From: Kitasatospora arboriphila
GTDB lineage: Bacteria; Actinomycetota; Actinomycetes; Mycobacteriales; Mycobacteriaceae
DNA: 64,000 nucleotides
Direction of reading: 5' to 3'
Assembly (NCBI RefSeq): GCF_000717275.1
Contig: NZ_JNYV01000001.1
Location: forward strand, 124,001-188,000
The notes beneath the pieces were generated by a model. That model did not search any database and was not told where the DNA came from. It saw nothing but the letters and a program-made list of their open reading frames with translations. Shown here piece after piece: positions 46,113 to 55,285 of this stretch. Position 1 is the stretch's first letter; each line of letters begins with the position of its first letter. Position numbers and translations under genes: made by a program.

Positions 46113-47248
46113 CACGCAAGCGAGTTGTCGTGGCCGGCCTCGGCGACAGCGGGGTGCTGACAGCGACTCACCTGGCGCGCCACGTTGATGTCGTGGGCAT
46201 CTCGGTCAAACCGGGTCTGGTCAGCGGGCAGGAATTGGGAACGCGGTTGAGCCGACCGGACGACTGGTCTCGTGACTACTGGATCTCCTTCGACCGCTTC
46301 CGGGGCCTCGATGGCGTTCGCACGGTCCACGGCACGATCACCGACGTCGACCTGGTGGCACGAACCCTGGCCGTGACGAGTGCGGACGACTCGACGTCGA
46401 TCGAATCCTATGACGCCCTGGTCATCTCGACAGGAGTCAGCAACGGATTCTGGCGCACACCCACGATGCAGTCGCCCGATGAGGTCAGGGCCGGTCTACG
46501 GGCAGCGCATGAACGGCTCGCTGCGGCACCATCTGTGATGGTGATCGGAGGCGGTGCGGCAGCTGTCAGCAGCGCGGCCAACGTGGCAGGGACGTGGCCG
46601 GACAAGAAGGTCAGCCTGTGGTACCCCGGCGAGAGAGCTCTTCCCCAACACCACATCCGAACCTGGCGCCGTGTTCGAGGCCGTCTGATGGACCTCGGAG
46701 TTCAGCTCCACCCTGGCCACCGTGCCGCCCTGGACGACGGGTTCGTCGGCGATGAGATCACGACAGGATCCGTGAAGTGGACCACCGGGCAGGCTCCGGT
46801 GTCTGCCGACGCCGTGTTGTGGGCGGTCGGCCGCGTGCATCCGAACACCGGCTGGCTGCCCGAAAGCGTGCTCGACGCAGGGGGATTCGTTCGCGTGAAC
46901 GATCAGCTGCAAGTACCGGGGCACCCGGGTGTCTTCGCTTTGGGAGATGTGGCTGCGAGCGACGCCTTGCGTGGGTCGGCTCGGAACAGGGCCGACCGTC
47001 TCGTCGCTCACAACGTTCGTGCGGAATTGGCCGGGCGTTCATTACGTGGTTATCATCCGCGCAATCGGAGGTGGGGGTCGGTTCTCGGCGTCCAACCGGA
47101 CGGGCTCGAGGTGTTCACGCCCTCGGGCCGCCCGTTTCGCTTTCCAGCCTGGTCGATCCACCGGGTGCTACAACCGTGGATAGTCAGGCGGGGAATTTAC
47201 GGGGGAGTCAGGGACCGAGACCCGGAGAGTTCCGGAGTCAACTCATGA
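46109..47248 (+). CDS. NAD(P)/FAD-dependent oxidoreductase (AIF/NDH-2-like)
   Basis: A 379-residue two-dinucleotide-binding flavoprotein: an FAD motif VVVAGLGDSGVLTA at the N-terminus, an NAD(P) motif VMVIGGGAAAVSSA near 145-160, and GVFALGDVAASD toward the end. It resembles the FSP1/AIFM2 and type II NADH dehydrogenase group, which reduce quinones. It begins with a GTG inside the previous gene's stop. In this cassette it may supply electrons to the DUF1295 protein or to a prenylquinone product. The last 70 residues are Arg-rich and could contact the membrane. Confidence 0.82.
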   Translation: MTRKRVVVAGLGDSGVLTATHLARHVDVVGISVKPGLVSGQELGTRLSRPDDWSRDYWISFDRFRGLDGVRTVHGTITDVDLVARTLAVTSADDSTSIESYDALVISTGVSNGFWRTPTMQSPDEVRAGLRAAHERLAAAPSVMVIGGGAAAVSSAANVAGTWPDKKVSLWYPGERALPQHHIRTWRRVRGRLMDLGVQLHPGHRAALDDGFVGDEITTGSVKWTTGQAPVSADAVLWAVGRVHPNTGWLPESVLDAGGFVRVNDQLQVPGHPGVFALGDVAASDALRGSARNRADRLVAHNVRAELAGRSLRGYHPRNRRWGSVLGVQPDGLEVFTPSGRPFRFPAWSIHRVLQPWIVRRGIYGGVRDRDPESSGVNS

Positions 47249-47270
47249 ATAGCCATGTTGCATATAGCAA

Positions 47271-47302
47271 ATCGGCCCGTCGCCATGAGGCGACGGACCG
47301 AT
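47271..47302. terminator. Strong hairpin, probably a bidirectional terminator
   Basis: CCGTCGCC (47277-47284) and GGCGACGG (47289-47296) pair perfectly around ATGA; ATCGG/CCGAT extend the stem after one mismatch. It lies 22 bp after the flavoprotein stop on the plus strand, and 45 bp after the small minus-strand ORF. Confidence 0.65.
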
Positions 47303-47347
47303 TCGGTCGAACAAGCGCTGCGGGCAGGAAGCCCGTTCAGCGACGGA

Positions 47348-47449
47348 TCAGGGCAGGCCGTTCAAGAAGAACTGGAGGACTTCGATGGCCCAGGGGTTGG
47401 TGTTGAGGAAGTTGTCGATGGCAGCGTCAAGCGACGTGTAGGTACTCAT
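47348..47449 (-). CDS. Possible 33-residue small protein
   Basis: A short ORF starting MSTYTSLDAAIDNFLN, with an amphipathic or hydrophobic end (AIEVLQFFLNGLP). It is isolated between larger genes, has an AT-rich TTAGATATG box just upstream that could be a -10 element, and a hairpin downstream. There is no Shine-Dalgarno sequence. Its composition looks protein-like, but with no comparison available I cannot exclude chance. Confidence 0.4.
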   Translation of the reverse strand: MSTYTSLDAAIDNFLNTNPWAIEVLQFFLNGLP

Positions 47450-47559
47450 AGGACATATCTAAGCAAGAGTCTCCGAGACGCGCGACCGCTGCCCCGTCGA
47501 CACGCCGGTGGGTCGGCGCGGCGTCCGCATGTTTCCCGCGTGTCTCGGGCGAAAACCAT

Positions 47560-48711
47560 TCACCGAGAACGCACCAGCTCCAAAATGGTGATCTCTGGCG
47601 CCGCGCCGACACGGGTCGGAGGACCCCACGCTCCGGCACCCCGTGTTGTGTACAAGGTGGTCTCGCCCACTCGGTCCAGGCCTTCTACGGATGGCTGTTG
47701 CAGCGGCACGAGGTAGCGGATCGGCCACATCTGACCTCCGTGGGTGTGACCGGAGAGCTGGAGATCGACACCCATGTCGGATGCCTCGAACGCCTGGCGC
47801 GGTTCGTGGGCCAGGAGCAAACCGAAGCGTTCGCGGTTCAGCCCGTCGAGTGCTCGGCCGAGGTCGGGCTCGTAGGGCTTCGGAGCTGAGTAATCGTGAA
47901 TGCCGATGATGTCGATGCTCGCGCCCCTTCGTTCGACCACGGCGTGCTCGTTGCGAAGCGTTCGGATGCCGATCCTGTCCCACACGTCGAGCCACCTCCC
48001 CCCGTCGTCGGCATAGAATTCGTGGTTGCCGCTGACGCCGTACACCCCGAGAGGCGCCGACAGCCGGACGAGTGGTTGTAGGTCGCCGGCCACCTTCTCG
48101 ACCGTTCCGTCGACGAGATCACCCGCGATGGCAACGAGGTCTGGGCGTTCAGCATTCACTGTTTCCACCACGCGTGCGGTGAACTCGTCGCCGCGAGTGG
48201 GCCCCACGTGGAGATCGGAGATCAGGGCCACCCGCAATCCGTCGAACTCGTCGGGAAGCGCCGCGAGCGGCACGGTGACACGGACGACCTCAGGCCGTGC
48301 CGCTTCGACCACTCCGTAACCCGTCGTAGCAACGGCAGTTATCACCACCCCCACGGTGGCAATCCGGATCGCGCGACGACGGGACGAATCGAACGACTCG
48401 CTCCGCGAGCCCCGAAGGCGCCGAACAATCCGCGCGACAAGGGATGCAACGGCGATGATCGCAAGTCCGAGTACCAGGTAGAAGACCGTTCCCAGCCACA
48501 CCCATCCGGCGAACCCGGGGGTGCGAGCCCACGACGGGTCGAGCAGCTCGCCGCTGCCGACACCGATGATCGCCAGTACCCACAGGAGTCCGAGGAGGAT
48601 GTCGACGATGATTGACCACGGGCGGGCAACGCCGGTGGCTCGGACAAGGCGCCGATGGAGCCAGTAGGACACCAGCGCGAGCAGTAGCGCGAAAACAAGA
48701 AACCGCGTCAT
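47560..48711 (-). CDS. Membrane-anchored metallophosphoesterase
   Basis: A 383-residue protein. The first ~140 residues contain four hydrophobic helices. The phosphoesterase domain then shows all metal motifs: ISDLHVG, AGDLVDG, SGNHEFY and SGHTHGGQMWP. It resembles YkuE/YaeI-type calcineurin-like phosphodiesterases, which face the outside and may act on lipid phosphates such as UDP-diacylglucosamine-like substrates. The ATG at 48711 is used; a TTG at 48729 is in frame. Confidence 0.87.
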   Translation of the reverse strand: MTRFLVFALLLALVSYWLHRRLVRATGVARPWSIIVDILLGLLWVLAIIGVGSGELLDPSWARTPGFAGWVWLGTVFYLVLGLAIIAVASLVARIVRRLRGSRSESFDSSRRRAIRIATVGVVITAVATTGYGVVEAARPEVVRVTVPLAALPDEFDGLRVALISDLHVGPTRGDEFTARVVETVNAERPDLVAIAGDLVDGTVEKVAGDLQPLVRLSAPLGVYGVSGNHEFYADDGGRWLDVWDRIGIRTLRNEHAVVERRGASIDIIGIHDYSAPKPYEPDLGRALDGLNRERFGLLLAHEPRQAFEASDMGVDLQLSGHTHGGQMWPIRYLVPLQQPSVEGLDRVGETTLYTTRGAGAWGPPTRVGAAPEITILELVRSR

Positions 48712-48810
48712 GAATGCTCGGCGAGACAATCAGAGCGGGAGGCGGTGATCGGGGACGTCATTGGTCGAATTGTCGCAGACGGCTGACTGCATCCGAGACG
48801 CCCGACGCGG

Positions 48811-50037
48811 TCAGCCCCGTCCGGCTGCAGCCCGCAACGGAGTGGGCGGGGCGTTGTCCACGAGATCATGCGTGACCCGATATGCGGCCCGCATCCGATC
48901 CATGTCCTCGTCGCGCGCCAGATAGGCACTGCGAGTCAGTCGGTCAGGGTCTCGGGCCACGGCCAGCCGGACACGCGCCGCGACAGCCAGGAGCGGACCG
49001 ACGCGACCCACGATGTGCTTGAGGCGACCGTCGGGAATGTGCAACTCGTCGGCCGCGTCGTCGCCGATGAAGACCCTCTGCAGCGATCGCATCAGGGTGG
49101 AGGCGGCCGCCTGGCGGATCCGTTGTGGTCCAGGCAACGCGTTGGCGAGTTCGGGGATCAGGTAGTCGTCGGTGAGTGCCACGACGAAGTCGCGGTCGTC
49201 TTCACCGGGCCCGGGTGAGGTCAACCGGTACAGTTCCTCGATCCGGATCTGATCGGATTCGCTGACCGGGTTGAGCCGCTCGTCCATGCCGACGACATGC
49301 CCGACGTATCTCCACAGATGGTAGATGTCCGCGAGTTCGCGGTCTGTGAACCGAACGCCCAACTTGTGCATCGCATCGATGGCGATGTGGCCGAACTCGG
49401 CCAGCGTGAACGCCATGTAGGGCTGGGGGATGGGTACGCCCCATGCGGCCTCGTCCCACACCTCCAGATCCCGAAGGGCGCGGCGCACATGCGCATGGAT
49501 GATCCGAACCCGCACGGTGTACGCGAAGCCGTCGCCGCCACGACGCATTCCCCCGGGTGTGATCACATTGCGCAGCCACTCGCCGACCTCGACCGATCGA
49601 ATGGCCGGCTGAGATACGTACCGACCTGTCAGTGCCAGCGGCTTCCCGGCGATGGTGTTACCTGCACCTCGCACCAGAGATGCTGCCCCCAGCACGATTC
49701 CCAGCGCGGCGGTGTGACGTATCAGTGCATCTGCGGCGCGTTCGAGCCGCTCGTGGTCCACCCAGTCGGGTTCGGTGTCCAGAAATGTGAAGAGATTCTG
49801 CAACGACCGCGGAGCGTCCGGCACCGCCTGAACACCGTCGGCGAGCGCAGTCCACACGGCTTCGGTTGCCGAGGAGGCCGCCGTTTCGGAGAAGTCGTCG
49901 TTCACGACGGCATCCGCCAGGCCGTCGCCCAGCCACATGGCCTCGAGCCATACCCGACCGGCTTCGCCGAATCGAGCGACCGCTACATCGGTATTCACCA
50001 GGTCATTCGGTGGCACTGTAGTCATGATCTCAGTCAA
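48811..50037 (-). CDS. MpaB/Lcp-type (DUF2236) oxygenase family protein
   Basis: A 408-residue alpha-helical protein of the family that includes rubber oxygenase Lcp. RVRIIHAHVRR (176-186), GVPIPQPYMAFTLAEFGHIAID (200-221) and LWRYVGHVVG (241-250) match the conserved core; His181, His217 and His240 are candidate heme-region residues. There is no signal peptide, unlike secreted Lcp enzymes, so an intracellular role is likely. It is divergent from a TetR gene only 32 bp away, an arrangement resembling lcp/lcpR pairs. The substrate is unknown. Confidence 0.82.
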   Translation of the reverse strand: MTEIMTTVPPNDLVNTDVAVARFGEAGRVWLEAMWLGDGLADAVVNDDFSETAASSATEAVWTALADGVQAVPDAPRSLQNLFTFLDTEPDWVDHERLERAADALIRHTAALGIVLGAASLVRGAGNTIAGKPLALTGRYVSQPAIRSVEVGEWLRNVITPGGMRRGGDGFAYTVRVRIIHAHVRRALRDLEVWDEAAWGVPIPQPYMAFTLAEFGHIAIDAMHKLGVRFTDRELADIYHLWRYVGHVVGMDERLNPVSESDQIRIEELYRLTSPGPGEDDRDFVVALTDDYLIPELANALPGPQRIRQAAASTLMRSLQRVFIGDDAADELHIPDGRLKHIVGRVGPLLAVAARVRLAVARDPDRLTRSAYLARDEDMDRMRAAYRVTHDLVDNAPPTPLRAAAGRG

Positions 50038-50042
50038 ACACG

Positions 50043-50061
50043 AGTAATCCTCACTTACTAT
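50043..50061. promoter_or_regulatory. Candidate operator and -10 box in the 32-bp divergent gap
   Basis: AGTAA (50043-50047) and TTACT (50055-50059) form an inverted repeat with a 7-nt spacer. TACTAT (50056-50061) is a good -10 element 8 nt before the tetR GTG at 50070, giving a leaderless mRNA. Repressor binding would block both genes. Confidence 0.55.
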
Positions 50062-50069
50062 TCACTTTT

Positions 50070-50699
50070 GTGACCACCCAGAAGGCCCGCACCACCCCAC
50101 CACGTCGACGCGCGACGCCGCGACAGAGACGCGGAGTCGAGATGCGTGAGGCGCTGCTGGAAGGAACCGTCGAGCTTCTCCGGCGCAAGCCCTCGCGTCG
50201 ACCCACAACCCAGCAACTGGCCCAGTTTGCACACGTCAGCATCGGTACGGTGTACCGCTACTTCGCGGATATGGACGCCATCATCGACGACCTGCGAACC
50301 ACCGCGGTTCACGAGATCACCGTTGAGCTGGCAACCGGCGTCGGCAGCGCAATGGACAAGGATCCGATGGACGCCATGGTGATCGTGGTGGAAACCCTCA
50401 CTTCTGCGTTCGAGAAACACGCCCCTGTGCTGCGCGCGTCTTTTGCCTCCGATGAGGCGGAGTTCGGTGACGCCTGGCGGGAGGTCGAGGGCCCTCTGGT
50501 ACCGCTGGCCCGCGTCCTCCCCGCCCGTCTGCGTCCCGACCTCGAGGGCGGGGCGCTCGACGACCTCGTCTTCCTCACGATGGGCGCGACCGCAAGCCTC
50601 TGTCTGCGCATCGCTTTACTGCGACCTGAACGATCCGACCGACAGAATCTGATCTCGACCGGCGCGCGAATGTTGCTCGCCGCTTTTGATCCCGCCTGA
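50070..50699 (+). CDS. TetR-family regulator of the MpaB-like gene
   Basis: A 209-residue regulator with a basic N-terminal arm (PPRRRATPRQRRG) and the helix-turn-helix QQLAQFAHVSIGTVYRYFADMDAIIDDL. It is transcribed away from the MpaB/Lcp-type gene over 32 bp, so it should repress it. The GTG at 50070 coincides with a predicted transcription start, consistent with a leaderless mRNA. The ligand is unknown. Confidence 0.87.
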   Translation: MTTQKARTTPPRRRATPRQRRGVEMREALLEGTVELLRRKPSRRPTTQQLAQFAHVSIGTVYRYFADMDAIIDDLRTTAVHEITVELATGVGSAMDKDPMDAMVIVVETLTSAFEKHAPVLRASFASDEAEFGDAWREVEGPLVPLARVLPARLRPDLEGGALDDLVFLTMGATASLCLRIALLRPERSDRQNLISTGARMLLAAFDPA

Positions 50700-50885
50700 T
50701 ATGAGACGGTGACGAATTCTCCGCATTGCAGCCCGGTTGTCCGATGGTCGTGGTGAGGGCTGATGTCATCGCAGCCACAGTTTCTCGGGAAGCGACTTCG
50801 ACACAACACCGAATGCCCTCGAGCTCATCGTCGGTCTGTCCACTAGTGTCGAATCAGACATTCGTTATTTCGGGAAAGGGAGTTC

Positions 50886-52154
50886 ATGCCGCAAGGCTCT
50901 CTTCGTCACCGATTGGGTGTGGATCGACCTTCGCCTCTGCTCAAACAACTCCCGTTCGTTGCGCTCTTCTCGGTGGCGGTGGTCCTCAGTGGGACCATCC
51001 CGACGCTGGTCGTCAGCGATGCGCGGGTGCTGGTGAGTGCGGTGGTGGTCACCGTGATCGCAACCGTTCTGGCGGTTGCCTTCTCCCGTGACGAGTCGTT
51101 GTACAGGTATGGCTTCATCGTTCCCACGCTCGATCTGTTGGCGTGTGGCGCGCTTCGTTTCGCGACGGGGGAGAGCAAGTCGATCTTCGCGTCTCTGGTG
51201 ATACTGCCGGTGATCTGGTTCGCCAGTTCAGAGGGTCGTCGATTCATCTTCTATTCGTTCCTCGGCGTGTGTGCGGCCCTTCTTGTGCCGTTTGCTCTGG
51301 GCACGAGTGTTTCTGACAATCCCAACGAGTTGTGGCGCGGATTGTTCAGTGCGTGCGCATTTACTTTCGCAGCGGCTGTGGTGAACGAATTGTCGCGGCT
51401 GTCGAGAAAAAAACTGTCCGTCATCCAACGGCGCGAGCGTGCGACGACCAGTGAACTCGATCAGGCTTCGCGGGTTCAGCGGGCATTGTTGCCGAAGAGT
51501 GGAACACCACTGCCGAGCTATCAGGTTGCGGGCGCATGCATTCCGTCGACCGCGATCGGCGGCGACTTCTTCGACTGGTATCCCATTCGTGGGGGTCTGG
51601 GTTTCACTCTCGGAGACGTGATGGGCAAGGGTGTCGGTGCGGGCATCATCGCGGCGACAGCCCGGGCTGTGGTGCGAAGCGCCCGCAACGATGAGGACCC
51701 GGTCGTCGCTTTTACGCGGACCGCAGATTGCCTTGCAACCGATCTGGGTGACACCGAATCGTTCGCAACCCTCTTTCACGCAAGGATTCGCGCTGAGGAC
51801 GGCCGGATGCTCTACGCCGATGCCGGGCATGGACTGACACTGGTTGCTCGCGCCGACGGATCGTGGGAGCGACTCGGATCCGAGGACCTACCGCTCGGGC
51901 TCGGACTCGATGACGACTGGACGATGCAAGAACTGTTCCTCCAGCCGGGGGACATGGTGGTGTGCTTCAGTGACGGTGTCCTGGATCTGTATGACGGATC
52001 GATGGCCGCTGTCGACCACGTCGCAGCCATCGCCGTGGCAGCATCGTCCGCCAGCGAGATCGTGGATGCCATCTCCGGCATGGCATCTCAGACGAACAAC
52101 CCCGACGACGTGACCGTGGTGGCACTCGCCAGGCTTGCTGTGGCGACCGCCTGA
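50886..52154 (+). CDS. Membrane-bound SpoIIE/RsbU-type PP2C phosphatase
   Basis: A 422-residue protein. Residues 20-175 hold about six hydrophobic helices, then a short coiled-coil linker (IQRRERATTSELDQASRVQRALLP) leads into the phosphatase: GGDFFDWY, LGDVMGKGVGAG, ADAGHGLTL and CFSDGVLDLYD carry the metal-binding Asp residues. These enzymes dephosphorylate anti-anti-sigma proteins and thereby activate stress sigma factors. The partner anti-sigma genes are not nearby. Confidence 0.88.
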   Translation: MPQGSLRHRLGVDRPSPLLKQLPFVALFSVAVVLSGTIPTLVVSDARVLVSAVVVTVIATVLAVAFSRDESLYRYGFIVPTLDLLACGALRFATGESKSIFASLVILPVIWFASSEGRRFIFYSFLGVCAALLVPFALGTSVSDNPNELWRGLFSACAFTFAAAVVNELSRLSRKKLSVIQRRERATTSELDQASRVQRALLPKSGTPLPSYQVAGACIPSTAIGGDFFDWYPIRGGLGFTLGDVMGKGVGAGIIAATARAVVRSARNDEDPVVAFTRTADCLATDLGDTESFATLFHARIRAEDGRMLYADAGHGLTLVARADGSWERLGSEDLPLGLGLDDDWTMQELFLQPGDMVVCFSDGVLDLYDGSMAAVDHVAAIAVAASSASEIVDAISGMASQTNNPDDVTVVALARLAVATA

Positions 52155-52389
52155 CGCACCGGTTCCAACGATCTCGTCGACTGCATCCGGCGGCGGATGG
52201 CAATTGGGCCAGCTTCGGCGGCGCCGGCCGACACGCCGACTGGGGAGTTCGAAACAGCCTCTGATGAATGACGTGCACCGAGTCGAGTTCCGGTACCGCG
52301 TAAATCGGTGGCGGCATGCGCTGTGCCATTGGTACCGTCCGCTCCTGATTCCCACCACGGTCGACAGGTGAAGGGGTGGTGAGTGTCCT

Positions 52390-53484
52390 ATGTCAGACGA
52401 CACCAGCACGGCCGATTCAATGGATTCAGCGGCGGTTCTCACCGAGCTCGGCTGGGACGAGCACTTTGCCACCGCTTTCGCGGCGCGAAGCGGTAGTGGA
52501 TCCATCGCGGGTCGCGTGGCCCGTGTCGACCGAGGACGCTGCGATGTCCTGACCGAAACGGGTTTGATCCGGGTGACCGTACGACCGGGAACAGTTGACG
52601 ACACCTTGGTCGGCACGGGCGATTGGATCGTGGCGGACATCGGTCGGAGCGGTGAGTTCGAGCTCGCCGGTGTCTTGCCTCGCCGCAGTGCCATCGTGCG
52701 GGCGACGACGGACCGCACGTCGAGACAACAACTGTTGGCAGCCAATGTTGATGTCGTGTTGATCGCGGTTTCGCTCGATTCGCCGTTCAAGATCGGGCGC
52801 TTTGAGCGGCTGGCGGCAATCGCGTGGGACAGCGGCGCGCGTCCAGTTGTTGTTCTGACGAAGTCGGACCTGCGCCGGAATCCAGAAGCTGCGGCAGCGG
52901 AAGTCGCGACGGTCGCCCCGGGGGTCGACATCGTGGTAACGAGCGCGGCCTCGGGGCACGGACTGGGTCAGTTGAAGGAAAACGTCTCGGGGACAGCCGC
53001 GTTGCTCGGCTCGTCCGGGGCGGGCAAATCTTCGCTGGCAAATGCTCTGCTCGGACGAGACCACCTCGCCACCGAAGCCGTGCGCGAAGTCGATGGCAAG
53101 GGGCGGCACACCACCGTCCACCGCCAACTCGTGCCGCTCCCGGGTGGCGGTGTCTTGATCGACACCCCGGGTCTTCGAGGTATCGGTCTCCAAGATGTGT
53201 CGGACGGCATCGACAGGGTGTTTGCGGATATCGATGACCTTGCCGCGCAGTGCCGTTTCAGCGACTGCGGGCATCGAACCGAACCTGGATGTGCCGTTCT
53301 GGGCGCTGTCGCAGACGGCACCCTCGACGCAGAACGCCTCGAACGATTCCGAGCCCTGCTCCGCGAGAGTGAATGGCGCTCCACACGAGCGGATGCGCGG
53401 CGCGACAATGCCCGCAGGGAGCGGGAGAAGGCGATTGCCCGTCACCAGAAAGCGATGTATCGCTTCCGAGACAGGCAGCGCTGA
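52390..53484 (+). CDS. rsgA: Ribosome small-subunit-dependent GTPase A
   Basis: A 364-residue circularly permuted GTPase that checks 30S subunit maturation. An OB-fold domain (40-110) precedes the permuted G domain: G4 TKSD (157-160), G1 GSSGAGKSS (207-215), G3 DTPG (258-261). The zinc-binding motif uses Cys288, Cys293, His295 and Cys301. The C-terminus is a basic helix (ARREREKAIARHQKAMYRFRDRQR). The ATG at 52390 follows AGGGG-type purine-rich sequence. A hairpin follows at 53500. Confidence 0.93.
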   Translation: MSDDTSTADSMDSAAVLTELGWDEHFATAFAARSGSGSIAGRVARVDRGRCDVLTETGLIRVTVRPGTVDDTLVGTGDWIVADIGRSGEFELAGVLPRRSAIVRATTDRTSRQQLLAANVDVVLIAVSLDSPFKIGRFERLAAIAWDSGARPVVVLTKSDLRRNPEAAAAEVATVAPGVDIVVTSAASGHGLGQLKENVSGTAALLGSSGAGKSSLANALLGRDHLATEAVREVDGKGRHTTVHRQLVPLPGGGVLIDTPGLRGIGLQDVSDGIDRVFADIDDLAAQCRFSDCGHRTEPGCAVLGAVADGTLDAERLERFRALLRESEWRSTRADARRDNARREREKAIARHQKAMYRFRDRQR

Positions 53485-53499
53485 GAGCCCTTTTGCTCC

Positions 53500-53517
53500 C
53501 AGCCCTCGACAGGGCTG
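53500..53517. terminator. Hairpin between convergent rsgA and mycolyltransferase genes
   Basis: CAGCCCT (53500-53506) and AGGGCTG (53511-53517) pair perfectly around CGAC. No T-tract follows on either strand. Its position between two convergent stops suggests a shared terminator. Confidence 0.55.
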
Positions 53518-53530
53518 CGTGACAGGGAAG

Positions 53531-54526
53531 TCACATGCCGAGAGCCTGTTTGATCGTCGGCCACGAACGATGCAGATCGTCGTTCCAATAGCCCCAGGAA
53601 TGCAGGCCTTCTCGGTAGTCGAACGTGATGTCTACGCCCGCAGCCTCAGCCTTGGCTTCGAAGGTCCGGGTGCAGGCCAACGCTGCGGCCTCGAGCGCTC
53701 CGCCGACGGGTGAGGCGAGCCCCGCCACGCCCATCGACCAGTCCGGCACGCCGGTCCCGACCGCGACGTACAGCGGTTTGCCGCGCAGGGCACCGATATT
53801 CGCGCCTGGATCGTGCGCGAGCCACGCCTCGTTGTAGGCCGGACCCCACATGTTGGTCGGATCCCCGCCGCGAGTCATCACGCTTGCGGTGGTTGCGTTC
53901 TGGGCGGTCTGGTCTCCGAGGTCGAGGCAGCCGCTGAAAAGCGCAGCGCCGCTGTAGAGATGAGGGTTCCGCACGGCCAGCATCAACGCGCCGGTGGCAC
54001 CCATCGACAACCCTTCGATGGCATTGCGGCCGTTGCCCTCGAACGTCGAGTCGATGACCGGGGGGAGTTCGCGGGTCAGGAATGTTTCCCACTTGTTCCT
54101 GCCCAACGCGGGATCGTCCTGTTGCCAATCGGTGTAGTAACTGCCGGTGCCGCCGATGGGAAGCACGACGTTGACGTTCTTGTCTGCCATGAACTCGACG
54201 ATGTCCGTGTACTGGGTCCATCCGCTCTGGCTGTAGCCCGAGTAGATTCCGGCGTCGATGCCGTCGAGCATGTAGAGCGCCGGGCGTGGGGTAGCGGCTC
54301 TTGGCCGCGCCGGCAACAGCACATCAACACGAACGGTCCGACGCATCATCGGCGAGTAGACGGTGAGCTTTGCTCGCTGAGGCGTCACCATCACCAATGT
54401 TTCGATGCGCGCAGGCGCCGCAAGGCCGTCGATCATCGGTGCCGCCTTCGCCGCAGGCGCTGCCGAAAGCTCACTTATGACACAGAAGATCACAATGGCC
54501 ACAATGGCCGAAAACCGCCGTCTCAC
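53531..54526 (-). CDS. Antigen-85-type mycolyltransferase (secreted)
   Basis: A 331-residue exported esterase-fold protein. The signal peptide MRRRFSAIVAIVIFCVISEL ends in an Ala-rich cleavage region. Key family motifs are present: DWQQDDP, KWETFLTRELP, and the nucleophile GLSMGA (Ser174); the catalytic His lies in GLHSWGYW near the end. Such enzymes transfer mycolic acids onto trehalose and arabinogalactan. This strongly indicates a mycolate-producing host. The gene lies leftward of a second family member across a DoxX-like gene. Confidence 0.9.
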   Translation of the reverse strand: MRRRFSAIVAIVIFCVISELSAAPAAKAAPMIDGLAAPARIETLVMVTPQRAKLTVYSPMMRRTVRVDVLLPARPRAATPRPALYMLDGIDAGIYSGYSQSGWTQYTDIVEFMADKNVNVVLPIGGTGSYYTDWQQDDPALGRNKWETFLTRELPPVIDSTFEGNGRNAIEGLSMGATGALMLAVRNPHLYSGAALFSGCLDLGDQTAQNATTASVMTRGGDPTNMWGPAYNEAWLAHDPGANIGALRGKPLYVAVGTGVPDWSMGVAGLASPVGGALEAAALACTRTFEAKAEAAGVDITFDYREGLHSWGYWNDDLHRSWPTIKQALGM

Positions 54527-54746
54527 TTACTGATTCCCCCGTGCCGTCGATACTGGGCTCCCGACCCCGCGACAGTAAACCACGTCCCCAGGTCGACTAC
54601 CTGATGGTCGCGACAACCGATCAACCGCACGGCGCAGCGGTAAACGTCGGACAACAGATGTGCTCACATGAGCTGCATGGTGAAGAGCGGATGCCTACGC
54701 TGGTTGAGCACGCCACTTCGGCTGCCTCGACTCCAAGGTGAAACCA

Positions 54747-55217
54747 ATGACGAATCGGCCAAACCCTCTGACGGTGTTTCTCGCCGACTCTCCTTCAGCT
54801 GAGGAGCCGACGCGTGCGGTCGCACGCATTGCGCTCGGATCGGCCTTGGTGTTCGCGGGTATCGGACACCTGACGTTCGCGCGACAGGACTTCCAGGCGC
54901 AGGTACCGGACTTCGTGCCATTCGGCCCGGACGTGACCGTTCTCGCTTCAGGTGTGGTCGAGATCGCGCTGGGAACCTCGACCATCCTCCTCAAACGCCG
55001 CCGAGCCGCTGTCGGTCTGGTGCTGGCCGTGTTCTTCGTCGCGGTGTTTCCGGGCAACCTGGCGCAGCTGATCAACCACCGTGATGCGTTCGGGCTTAAC
55101 ACCGACCAGGCCCGAGCCACCCGACTGCTCTTCCAGCCGGTGTTGATCGCATGGGCGCTCTGGTCGACCGGGGCGTGGTCGGCGCTTCGCAGGCAGCGGG
55201 CGGGTCACCCCTCGTAG
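54747..55217 (+). CDS. DoxX-like membrane protein
   Basis: A 156-residue protein with four hydrophobic helices (IALGSALVFAGIGHLTF; VLASGVVEIALGTSTILL; VGLVLAVFFVAVFPGNLAQL; FQPVLIAWALWSTGAW). The pattern VVEIALG plus FPGNLAQ resembles small DoxX/DUF4267-like proteins. AAGGTGA precedes the ATG at 54747; GTG at 54738 is in frame. It is sandwiched between two mycolyltransferase genes on the other strand, with no known link. Confidence 0.75.
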   Translation: MTNRPNPLTVFLADSPSAEEPTRAVARIALGSALVFAGIGHLTFARQDFQAQVPDFVPFGPDVTVLASGVVEIALGTSTILLKRRRAAVGLVLAVFFVAVFPGNLAQLINHRDAFGLNTDQARATRLLFQPVLIAWALWSTGAWSALRRQRAGHPS

Positions 55218-55285
55218 CTCGCCCACGTCCGACGGTGGACCGTCGGTCCGTCAGCGATCGCTGTCACCCGCCCGCTGAAGCCCGG

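Larger units (their letters stand above)
47249..47559. other. Intergenic region with a hairpin and a short ORF
   Basis: This 311-bp stretch separates the flavoprotein gene from the metallophosphoesterase gene. It holds the hairpin at 47271-47302 and the small minus-strand ORF at 47348-47449, listed separately. No other gene is visible. Confidence 0.5.
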
